From assembly GCF_029714205.1 (NCBI RefSeq), contig NZ_CP121648.1, positions 2,480,001 to 2,544,000 of the forward strand: a DNA stretch of 64,000 nt, read 5' to 3'. The position numbers were made by a program, and so were the translations under genes. Below the pieces are notes generated by a model, which was not told where the DNA came from, did no database searches, and saw only the letters and a program-made list of their open reading frames with translations. Positions within the stretch are counted from its first letter, which is position 1; each line of letters starts with the position of its first letter. Below are positions 1 to 7,348 of this stretch, piece after piece. The DNA is from Methylobacterium sp. CB376 (lineage in GTDB: Bacteria > Pseudomonadota > Alphaproteobacteria > Rhizobiales > Beijerinckiaceae).

Positions 1-2802
1 GAGGACAAGCTGCGGCTCGGGGGCTTCGACCTCCACGCCACCCGCTCGGAGGCGCTGCTCGTCCACGCCTCCGCCTGGGCCCTCGGCCTCTCGGCCCGGA
101 TCATCCAGCCCGGCGAGACCCCCGAGGGCATCCTGCACGGCCTCGCCCGCCGCCTCGGCCTGCCCGCCGTGCGCCAGGCCGCGCGCCAGGCCATGCGGGT
201 GATGGGCAACCACTTCGTCCTCGGCGAGACGATCGAGGCGGCGCTCAAGCGCGCCGGCAGCGGTCAGGGCCGGCTCTACCGCTACTCCTTCGACATGCTC
301 GGGGAGGGGGCGCGCACGGCCGAGGACGCGGCCGGCTACGCGGAGGCCTACCGGGCGGCGATCGAGGCGATCGGCCGCGCCGCCGGCAACCGGCCGCTGC
401 CGGACCGGCCCGGCATCTCGGTCAAGCTCTCGGCCCTGAACCCGCGCTACGAGCCCCTGAGCCGCGGCCGGGTGATGGACGAACTCGTGCCGGTGCTGCT
501 CTCCCTGGCGCGGGCGGCCCGCGCCCACGACCTCAACTTCACGGTCGATGCCGAGGAGGCGGACCGGCTCGAACTCTCCCTCGACGTCGTCGCGGCGGTG
601 CTGGCCGATCCCTCCCTCGCCGGCTGGGACGGGTTCGGCCTCGCGGTCCAGGCCTATCAGAAGCGCTGCCTGGCGGTGATCGACCACGTGGCGCTGCTGG
701 CCGAGCGCCTGGACCGGCGCCTGATGGTCCGCCTCGTCAAGGGCGCCTACTGGGACACCGAGGTGAAGCGCGCCCAGGAGCGGGGGCTTGCCGACTTCCC
801 CGTCTTCACCCGCAAGAGCATGACGGACCTGAACTACCTCGCGGCCGCCGAGCGGCTGCTGGCGCACCGGCCGCGGCTCTTCCCGCAATTCGCCACCCAC
901 AACGCGCTCACGGTCGCCTCCATCGTCGAGCGGGCGGGGCCCGATCCGGGCAGCTACGAGTTCCAGCGCCTGCACGGCATGGGCGAGGCGCTCTACGCGC
1001 ACCTGCTCGCGGCCGTGCCCGGGACGGCCTGCCGCACCTACGCGCCCGTCGGGGGCCACCGCGACCTCCTCGCCTACCTGGTGCGCCGCCTCCTGGAGAA
1101 CGGGGCCAATTCCTCCTTCGTCTCGCAGGCGGCGGATCCCGCGGTGCCGGTGGCGACGCTGCTGCGCCGGCCGGCCGAGAGCGTCGGCGCGCCCGAGCAG
1201 GCCCGCCACGCGGGTCTGCGCCGGGCGCGCGACCTGTTCGCCCCCGACCGTGCGAACTCCGCGGGCGTCGAGTTCGGGGATCGGCGCGCCCTCGCGGCGC
1301 TGCTCGGCGAGATCCGCGCGGCCGCCGGCCCGGGCGAGGCCGCGCCGCTCGTCGACGGCCGCGCCGAGGCCGGGGCCGCGCGCCCGGTCCTCAGCCCGAT
1401 CGACGGGGGCCCTCTCGGCCGCGTCGCGGAAGCCTCCCCGGAGACCGCCGACCGGGCCGTCGCGGCGGCGCGCGCGGGGTTCCGGAGCTGGAGCCGCGTG
1501 CCGGCCGAGAGCCGCGCCGCCGCGCTCGACCGCGCCGCCGACGCGCTGGAGGCGGCGCGCGGACGGCTCCTCCACCTGCTCCAGGCCGAGGCCGGCAAGA
1601 CCCTCGACGACGCCCAGGCCGAGCTGCGCGAGGCGGTGGATTTCTGCCGCTACTACGCCTGCGAGGGACGGCGCCTGTTCGGCGAGCCCCTCGCCCTGCC
1701 GGGGCCGGCCGGGGAGAGCAACCGCCTCGCCCTGCGCGGCCGGGGCGTGTTCGTGGCGATCTCGCCCTGGAACTTCCCGCTCGCCATCTTCACCGGGCAG
1801 GTCGCCGCGGCCCTGATGGCCGGCAACGCCGTGGTGGCCAAGCCCGCCGAGCAGACCCCCCTCGTCGCCGCCGAGGCCGTGCGCCTCCTCCACGGCGCCG
1901 GCATCCCGCCCGCCGCCCTGCAGTTCGTGCCCGGGGACGGCGCGGTGGGCGCGCGGCTCGTCGCCCATCCGGCCGTGGCGGGCGTCGCCTTCACGGGCTC
2001 GACCGAGGTGGCGCGCGCCATCAACCGCGCGCTCGCCGCCAAGGACGGCCCGATCGTGCCGCTGATCGCCGAGACCGGCGGCATCAACGCGATGCTGGTC
2101 GACGCGACGGCCCTGCCCGAGCAGGTCGCGGACGACGTCGTCACCTCGGCCTTCCGCTCCGCCGGTCAGCGCTGCTCGGCCCTGCGCCTGCTCCTGGTGC
2201 AGGAGGACGTCGCCGACCGGATGATCCGCATGATCGCGGGCGCGGCCCGGGAGCTGCGCCTCGGCGATCCCCGCGACCCGGCCGTGCAGATCGGCCCGGT
2301 GATCGACGGGGAGGCCAAGGCGCGGCTCGACGCGCACGCGGCCGCCATGCGGCGCTCGGCCCGCCCGCACCACGTCGGCGAGGCCCCGGCGGGCGGCTTC
2401 TACGTGGCGCCCCAGATCTACGAGATCCCCGGTCCCGAAGCCCTGCGCGAGGAGGTGTTCGGGCCGATCCTGCACGTCGCCCGCTACGCGGCGGCGGATC
2501 TCGACCGGGTCCTGGAGGCGATCGAGGCCACCGGCTACGGGCTCACCCTCGGCGTCCATTCGCGCATCGAGGCGACGGTCGCCCGGGTGGTGGACCGGCT
2601 CTCCACCGGCAACGTCTACGTCAACCGCAACATCATCGGGGCGGTGGTGGGCGTGCAGCCCTTCGGCGGCAGCGGCCTCTCCGGCACGGGTCCGAAGGCC
2701 GGCGGGCCGCACTACCTCGCGCGCTTCGCCACCGAGCAGACCGTCACGGTCAACACCGCCGCGGCCGGGGGCGACGCGGCGCTCCTGGCGACCGAGGGGT
2801 GA
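1..2802 (+). CDS. putA: Bifunctional proline dehydrogenase / delta-1-pyrroline-5-carboxylate dehydrogenase PutA (5' end outside window)
   Basis: Oxidises proline to glutamate in two steps: an FAD-dependent PRODH barrel, then an NAD-dependent aldehyde dehydrogenase. The frame is open from base 1, so the first methionine at 169 is internal and the true start lies upstream; 933 residues are visible. The PRODH half has RLVKGAYWDTEVKRAQ, FATHNALT and the RTYAPVGGHRDLLAYLVRRL region. The ALDH half has AISPWNFPL, AFTGSTEVA, the general-base Glu in AETGG (codon 2071-2073) and the nucleophilic Cys in SAGQRCSALR (codon 2173-2175). The protein stops shortly after the PFGGSGLSGTGPKAGG segment, so it lacks the extra C-terminal ALDH-like domain of long PutA forms. 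Whether a DNA-binding ribbon-helix-helix was present upstream cannot be seen. Confidence 0.97.
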   Translation, partial: EDKLRLGGFDLHATRSEALLVHASAWALGLSARIIQPGETPEGILHGLARRLGLPAVRQAARQAMRVMGNHFVLGETIEAALKRAGSGQGRLYRYSFDMLGEGARTAEDAAGYAEAYRAAIEAIGRAAGNRPLPDRPGISVKLSALNPRYEPLSRGRVMDELVPVLLSLARAARAHDLNFTVDAEEADRLELSLDVVAAVLADPSLAGWDGFGLAVQAYQKRCLAVIDHVALLAERLDRRLMVRLVKGAYWDTEVKRAQERGLADFPVFTRKSMTDLNYLAAAERLLAHRPRLFPQFATHNALTVASIVERAGPDPGSYEFQRLHGMGEALYAHLLAAVPGTACRTYAPVGGHRDLLAYLVRRLLENGANSSFVSQAADPAVPVATLLRRPAESVGAPEQARHAGLRRARDLFAPDRANSAGVEFGDRRALAALLGEIRAAAGPGEAAPLVDGRAEAGAARPVLSPIDGGPLGRVAEASPETADRAVAAARAGFRSWSRVPAESRAAALDRAADALEAARGRLLHLLQAEAGKTLDDAQAELREAVDFCRYYACEGRRLFGEPLALPGPAGESNRLALRGRGVFVAISPWNFPLAIFTGQVAAALMAGNAVVAKPAEQTPLVAAEAVRLLHGAGIPPAALQFVPGDGAVGARLVAHPAVAGVAFTGSTEVARAINRALAAKDGPIVPLIAETGGINAMLVDATALPEQVADDVVTSAFRSAGQRCSALRLLLVQEDVADRMIRMIAGAARELRLGDPRDPAVQIGPVIDGEAKARLDAHAAAMRRSARPHHVGEAPAGGFYVAPQIYEIPGPEALREEVFGPILHVARYAAADLDRVLEAIEATGYGLTLGVHSRIEATVARVVDRLSTGNVYVNRNIIGAVVGVQPFGGSGLSGTGPKAGGPHYLARFATEQTVTVNTAAAGGDAALLATEG

Positions 2803-3386
2803 GCGGTCGACCATCCCTCGACCCCCGGCAGGACGACCCTGCCGGGATGACGGCTTGCACGAGGTCGAGGGCCTGGATCGACCGCGAAGACCGGGCCATG
2901 CGGCCGGACGCCGATCGCCCTCGCACCGTTCCCCCTGCTGAGGTGCGCGCAACGCGAGCCTCGAAGCAGCCCGAACGGTGATCCGGTGAGACGGGATGAG
3001 CGGTCAGGGTGCGGTCAGCACATCACCCGAACATTGCCGTCGGCCGCGCCGACGCGATCGCCGGAAGTCGTGCACGTCCCCTGCGCGACCGGGTCCGAGG
3101 ATCCATCGTCAGTCTCCGGCGACGGCGGGGGCGCTGGGCCGACGCCGCTCGGCCGGACCGAGATGGGCGCCTCGCCGCGCCCGGGCGGGGCCGCCCGTCG
3201 TCATCGCGGTTCGGCCGCTCCGCGCGCCCGCGACTGCTCGGATCGGTCGCGCAGCACTTCCATTCCCAACGAATTCGCCGTCGGAATGGCCGATAGTCTG
3301 GTTAAATATTGCGCTGTGTTGCTTGCCATTGCTGAGTTAGGATCAAAATCCATCGTATTCCCGCACCGAGACTTACTCGAATTTGA
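2803..3386. other. Gene-poor gap between putA and the GGDEF gene
   Basis: Apart from the hairpin at 2824-2846 I find no supported gene. The short forward open frames here have no good ribosome binding site or recognisable family. The last part is markedly AT-rich for this chromosome: I count 24 G/C in the 60 bases 3301-3360. It is the most likely place for the promoter of the downstream gene. Confidence 0.6.
2824..2846 (+). terminator. Hairpin 22 bases after putA
   Basis: Perfect 9-bp inverted repeat CCCGGCAGG / CCTGCCGGG with a 5-base loop (ACGAC). No U tract follows, so it is either a weak intrinsic terminator or a 3'-end stabilising structure for the putA mRNA. Confidence 0.5.
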
Positions 3387-5120
3387 GTGAATGATCGGAT
3401 GTTAATGGCTGGCCGCTACGCCTCGGGCTCGGCTCGATGGCGGAACACGGCGGATATGGGGCGCGACATCCTCTGCTCGACCGGGCGGCACCACGGACGG
3501 GTGCCGCTCATCGCCCGCGTGGCGGCAGGCCTCTGCCTCGGCCGTCCCGGCGAGCCGGCCCGGCCGCGGCGCGGTGCGGCCGCGCGGGCCGCGGCCGGGC
3601 TCGCGGCGCTCTCCCTGGCCGCGAGCCCCGCGGCGGGCGCGGGTCCGGAGGCGGCCGCGCCGCGCCGGGAGCAGCGCGGCGGCCCGCTCGCCCTCGGCAT
3701 CGTCGTCACCGCGACGACGATCCTCGGCTTCGCGGCGGCGGCGCTGGTGGCCGAGCGGCTGCGGCTCGCCAACCGGGCGCTCCGCGGGCGCGAGGAGGAT
3801 CTCACGCGCCAGACGGCGCAGTTCGACGCCGCCCTCGCGGCAATGTCGCAGGGCCTGTGCCTGTTCGATCCCGCCGGCCGGCTCGTCATCGCGAACCGGC
3901 GCGTGCGGGAGATCTACCGGCTCGGTCCCGACGACCTCGCCGTCGGCGATACGCTGGAGGAGGTGCTGCGGGCGCTCTGCCCCACGCAGGGCGAGCGGGA
4001 CGCCCTCGCGGCCTTCCACGGCGGCGCCGGCCGATCCGGGCCGTCTCCCCTCTACCACCAGGCGGTGGCGCCGGATCGGATCGTGGCGATCTCCCACGCG
4101 CAGGTCGCCGACGGGGGCTTCCTCGCGACCTACGAGGAGGTGACCGAGCGCTGCCGCGCGGAAGCGGCCCTGCGCGCCAGCGCGGCGGCGCTGCGGGCGA
4201 GCGAGGAGCGCCTCGCCTTCGCCCTCGACAGCGGCACCGACGGGCACTGGGACTGGAACCTGGCGAGCGGGGAGATCTGGTTCTCGGACCGCTGGCTGGC
4301 GATGCTCGGCTACGCGCCGGGGGAACTCGCCGGGACGCGGGAGAGCTGGGAGCAGCTCTGCCATCCGGAGGACCGCCCGCGGGTGCTGCGGCAGCTCGCC
4401 GCCCATCTCGAGGGGCGCGAGCCCGCCTTCGTCTGCGAGCAGCGGCTGCGGCACCGGAACGGCACCTACGCGTGGATCCTCGCCCGCGGCCGGGTGATGC
4501 GCCGCAGCCCGGCCGGCGCGCCGCTCACGATGGTGGGGACTCATCTCGACATCACGCACCGCAAGGAGGCCGAGGCGCGCGCGGCCCATCTGGCGAGCCA
4601 CGACCCGCTCACCGGATTGCCCAACCGCCTGCTGTTCCAGGAGCGCCTCGCGCGCCACCTCGCCGAGACCCGCAGCCGCGGCGTCCCCTGCGCGGTGCTC
4701 TGCCTCGATCTCGACGGCTTCAAGGCGGTCAACGACAGCCTCGGCCACCCGATCGGCGACGCGCTCCTGCGCGAGGTGGCGGACCGCATCCGGGCGACCC
4801 TGCGGGCGAGCGACACGGTCGCGCGCCTGGGCGGCGACGAGTTCGCCGTGCTGCTGCCGGGCCACCAGCCGCGCGAGCGCTCCGGCCGGGTCGCCGAGCG
4901 GCTGATCGACGCCGTGCGCGAGCCCCTGCGGCTGAAGGAGATGCAGGTCGTCGTCGGGGTGAGCATCGGCATCGCGGTCGCGCCGGAGGACGGGCTCGAC
5001 GAGGACGATCTGATCCGCCGGGCCGACGTGGCGCTCTACCGGGCGAAGGGCGGGGGCCGGAACACCTACCGGTTCCACGAGGCGGAGGCGGCGCAGGACC
5101 GGCTGCGCGCCGCGGGGTGA
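3387..5120 (+). CDS. PAS-PAS-GGDEF diguanylate cyclase (membrane-anchored)
   Basis: Predicted to make cyclic di-GMP. A hydrophobic segment at about residues 99-122 suggests an inner-membrane anchor. It is followed by a PAS7-like domain (about 145-265), a PAS3-type domain (about 272-395, with DGHWDWNLASGEIWFSD and a typical DITHRKEAE end) and a GGDEF domain (about 400-565). The active-site motif LGGDEFAVLL is intact, and an RASD inhibitory site lies five residues upstream of it, so product feedback is expected. There is no EAL domain. The start is uncertain: the longest frame begins with GTG at 3387, but ATG codons at 3399 and 3405 are in frame and none has a strong Shine-Dalgarno. The gene converges on the phytochrome operon, which may be its functional partner (inference). 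Confidence 0.88.
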   Translation: MNDRMLMAGRYASGSARWRNTADMGRDILCSTGRHHGRVPLIARVAAGLCLGRPGEPARPRRGAAARAAAGLAALSLAASPAAGAGPEAAAPRREQRGGPLALGIVVTATTILGFAAAALVAERLRLANRALRGREEDLTRQTAQFDAALAAMSQGLCLFDPAGRLVIANRRVREIYRLGPDDLAVGDTLEEVLRALCPTQGERDALAAFHGGAGRSGPSPLYHQAVAPDRIVAISHAQVADGGFLATYEEVTERCRAEAALRASAAALRASEERLAFALDSGTDGHWDWNLASGEIWFSDRWLAMLGYAPGELAGTRESWEQLCHPEDRPRVLRQLAAHLEGREPAFVCEQRLRHRNGTYAWILARGRVMRRSPAGAPLTMVGTHLDITHRKEAEARAAHLASHDPLTGLPNRLLFQERLARHLAETRSRGVPCAVLCLDLDGFKAVNDSLGHPIGDALLREVADRIRATLRASDTVARLGGDEFAVLLPGHQPRERSGRVAERLIDAVREPLRLKEMQVVVGVSIGIAVAPEDGLDEDDLIRRADVALYRAKGGGRNTYRFHEAEAAQDRLRAAG

Positions 5121-5141
5121 GCCGGACGCGGGTCCGGCTCA
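5118..5141. terminator. Symmetric bidirectional hairpin containing both stop codons
   Basis: Perfect 10-bp inverted repeat TGAGCCGGAC / GTCCGGCTCA with loop GCGG. Its left arm begins with the TGA of the GGDEF gene; its right arm, read on the minus strand, begins with the TGA of the hybrid kinase gene. It can fold in either transcript. Confidence 0.7.
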
Positions 5142-6905
5142 GGCGCGCGCCACCCCGGGGGCGCGGGGCGCCGGCGCGCCGAGCGCCACGAGGCGCAGGG
5201 CCGGGCGCGGCCGGGCGAGGGCGGCCACCTTGCGCTCGAGCTCGCCGTCGCGGAACGGCTTCTGGACGATGCGCTCCTCGCCCGCCATGCCGATCGCCTG
5301 CAGCGCCTCGGTGTCGGCGAAGCCCGTCACGAACAGCACCGGCAGGCCCGGCCAGCGCCGGCCGATCTCGGCCGCCACCTCGGCGCCGTTCATGCCCGGC
5401 ATGGCGAAGTCGAGCACCACGCCGTCGACCGGCCCGTCGCGCTCCAGCGCCTGGAGGGCCGAGAGCCCCGAGCCGGCCTCGCGCACCGCGTAGCCGAGGC
5501 CGCCGAGCTTGGCGGCCGTCACCTCCCGCACCGCGCTGTCGTCGTCCACCACGAGCAGCACCGGCGCCCGCCCGTCCCGCCCGATCTCGGCGCCGGCCGG
5601 GCGCAGCGGCGCGCGTTCCGCCACGAGCCCCGGCAGGGCGGCCCGCGGCAGGTAGACCTTCACCGAGGTGCCCTCGCCGACCCGCGTGTCGATGCGCACG
5701 CCCCCGCCCGATTGCTTGGCGAAGCCGTAGACCTGGGCGAGGCCGAGGCCCGAGCCCTTGCCGACCTCCTTTGTGGTGAAGAAGGGCTCGAAGACCCGCG
5801 CCAGCACGGCGGGCGGGATGCCCGATCCCGTGTCGCAGACCGCCACCATCACGTAGTCCCCGGGCGGTGGTTCCTCGGCGCGGTGGGGCTCGTCGAGGAG
5901 GCGGACATTCGCCGTCTCGATGGTGAGCCCGCCCCCCACCGGCATCGCGTCCCGGGCATTGATGCAGAGGTTGAGGATGACGAGTTCGATCTGGGTCGCG
6001 TCGACCAGGGCCGGCCAGAGATCGGGCTGCAGCGAGGTCTCGATGCGGACCGCCCCGCCGATCGAGCTCTGCAGGAGGTCGCGCATCGCCGCCACCGTCT
6101 GGTTGAGCTGGACCGGCGTCGGCTCGAGGCGCTGGCGGCGCGAGAAGGCCAGGAGCTGCGAGGTCAGCCGCGCCCCCCGCTCGGCCGCCCCCCGCATCAT
6201 CGCGAGGCGCCGGCGCGTGCGCTCGTCGGTGGCGAGCGGCTCCAGGAACTCGATATTGCCGACGATCACGGTGAGGAGGTTGTTGAAGTCGTGGGCGACG
6301 CCGCTCGTCAGCTGGCCGATCGCCTCCAGGCGCTGGGCCTGCCGCAGCGCCTCCTCGGCCCGCTCGCGCTCGACGATCTGCGACTGGAGCGCGAGGTTGG
6401 CGGCGGCGAGTTCGGCCGTGCGGGCGGCCACCCGCGCCTCCAGGGTCTCGTTGAGGTCGCGCAGGGCCTGCTCGGCCGCCCGCCTCTCCGCGAGCGCCCG
6501 GGCCTCCGCCAGGGCGCGGATCAGCACGCGCGGCAGCCGGTCGAGGCGCTGCTTGGTGACGTAGTCGGTGGCGCCGTTCTTCAGGGCCTCCACCGCCACG
6601 TCCTCCCCGAGCGTGCCGGAGACGAACACGAAGGGGATGTCCGGGCAGAGCCGGCGGGCGATGGTGAGGGCGCTCAGGCCGTCGAAGGCCGGCAGCACGT
6701 AATCGGCGAGGATGAGGTCGCTGCCGCTTCGGGCGGCGGCGGCCTCGAAGGCCTCCCGGGTCATCACCCGCTCGATCGCGTGGTCGATCCGCGCGTCGTC
6801 GAGGACGACGCACAGCAATTCGGCGTCGAGGTCGCTGTCCTCCAGCAGGAGGATGCGCAGCGGCCCGTCGCCGAGGGAGCCGTCCGTCAGGCGTTCGATG
6901 GCCAA
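5139..6905 (-). CDS. Hybrid sensor kinase: receiver - histidine kinase - receiver
   Basis: Signalling protein with an N-terminal receiver (about residues 16-135, phospho-acceptor Asp68 in LILADYVLPAFDG), a coiled-coil linker (about 135-195), a dimerisation/phospho-acceptor helix with H205 in GVAHDFNNLL, an ATPase domain (NARDAM, DTGSGIP, GSGLGL) and a C-terminal receiver (about 448-570, Asp499 in VVLDFAMPGMNG). It has no membrane segment or obvious sensor, so input probably arrives by phosphotransfer through the first receiver. The likely source is the phytochrome and the single receiver encoded just upstream. The longest frame starts at TTG 6905, overlapping the end of the preceding gene by 19 bases. 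AGGGAGG abuts that TTG, so the exact start is uncertain and an in-frame CTG 15 bases later is possible. Confidence 0.9.
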   Translation of the reverse strand: MAIERLTDGSLGDGPLRILLLEDSDLDAELLCVVLDDARIDHAIERVMTREAFEAAAARSGSDLILADYVLPAFDGLSALTIARRLCPDIPFVFVSGTLGEDVAVEALKNGATDYVTKQRLDRLPRVLIRALAEARALAERRAAEQALRDLNETLEARVAARTAELAAANLALQSQIVERERAEEALRQAQRLEAIGQLTSGVAHDFNNLLTVIVGNIEFLEPLATDERTRRRLAMMRGAAERGARLTSQLLAFSRRQRLEPTPVQLNQTVAAMRDLLQSSIGGAVRIETSLQPDLWPALVDATQIELVILNLCINARDAMPVGGGLTIETANVRLLDEPHRAEEPPPGDYVMVAVCDTGSGIPPAVLARVFEPFFTTKEVGKGSGLGLAQVYGFAKQSGGGVRIDTRVGEGTSVKVYLPRAALPGLVAERAPLRPAGAEIGRDGRAPVLLVVDDDSAVREVTAAKLGGLGYAVREAGSGLSALQALERDGPVDGVVLDFAMPGMNGAEVAAEIGRRWPGLPVLFVTGFADTEALQAIGMAGEERIVQKPFRDGELERKVAALARPRPALRLVALGAPAPRAPGVARA

Positions 6906-7348
6906 CCTCCCTTGCGCGGCGGCGGCTCGTTGAGCACGGCCCAGAACACGCCGAGGTCCTGGATCGCCTCGAAGAACTCCTTGAACCCCACGGGCTTCAC
7001 CACGAAGGCGTTCACCCCGAGTTCGTAGGAGCGCACGAGGTCGGTCTCTTCCCGGGAGGAGGTCAGCATGACGATCGGGACGAGGCGCATCCGCGCGTCG
7101 CCCTTCACGGCGGCGAGCACTTCGAGCCCGTCGACCTTGGGCAGCTTCAGGTCGAGCAGCACCACGGCCGGGTCGCGCGGGTCCCGGTCCTCGTAGCGGC
7201 CGCGCCGGAAGAGGTAGTCGAGCGCCTCCGCGCCGTCGCGGCAGATCACGATCTCGTTGGCGAGCTGGCTCTTGTCCAGGGCCGCCAGGGTCAGTTCGAT
7301 GTCGTTGGGATTGTCCTCCACCAGGAGGATCGGCTTCAGATCAGCCAC
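6887..7348 (-). CDS. Single-domain response regulator (Rcp1-like) partnered with phytochrome
   Basis: A 153-residue CheY-like receiver with acidic pocket ED at 11-12, phospho-acceptor Asp66 in VVLLDLKLPKVDG, the conserved Thr/Ser in VMLTSS and Lys in FVVKPVGF. There is no output domain. Small receivers of this kind sit directly after bacterial and cyanobacterial phytochrome kinases and take their phosphate. I set the start at GTG 7348 because GGAGG lies 9 bases upstream, the receiver fold begins right there, and the GTG overlaps the phytochrome stop codon by a few bases, implying translational coupling. A longer open frame reaching 7459 has no support. Confidence 0.9.
   Translation of the reverse strand: MADLKPILLVEDNPNDIELTLAALDKSQLANEIVICRDGAEALDYLFRRGRYEDRDPRDPAVVLLDLKLPKVDGLEVLAAVKGDARMRLVPIVMLTSSREETDLVRSYELGVNAFVVKPVGFKEFFEAIQDLGVFWAVLNEPPPRKGGWPSNA

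Noticed and set aside
2986..3390. Possible 134-residue gene ending where the GGDEF frame begins
   Set aside because: No Shine-Dalgarno, no recognisable domain, and composition that changes abruptly at the AT-rich island. The GTGA overlap with the next frame is probably chance.
3402..5078. Very long open frames antisense to the GGDEF gene and to most other genes in the window
   Set aside because: Extreme GC content removes stop codons from the other frames. These frames are Arg/Pro/Ala-rich, show no family resemblance and lack ribosome sites.
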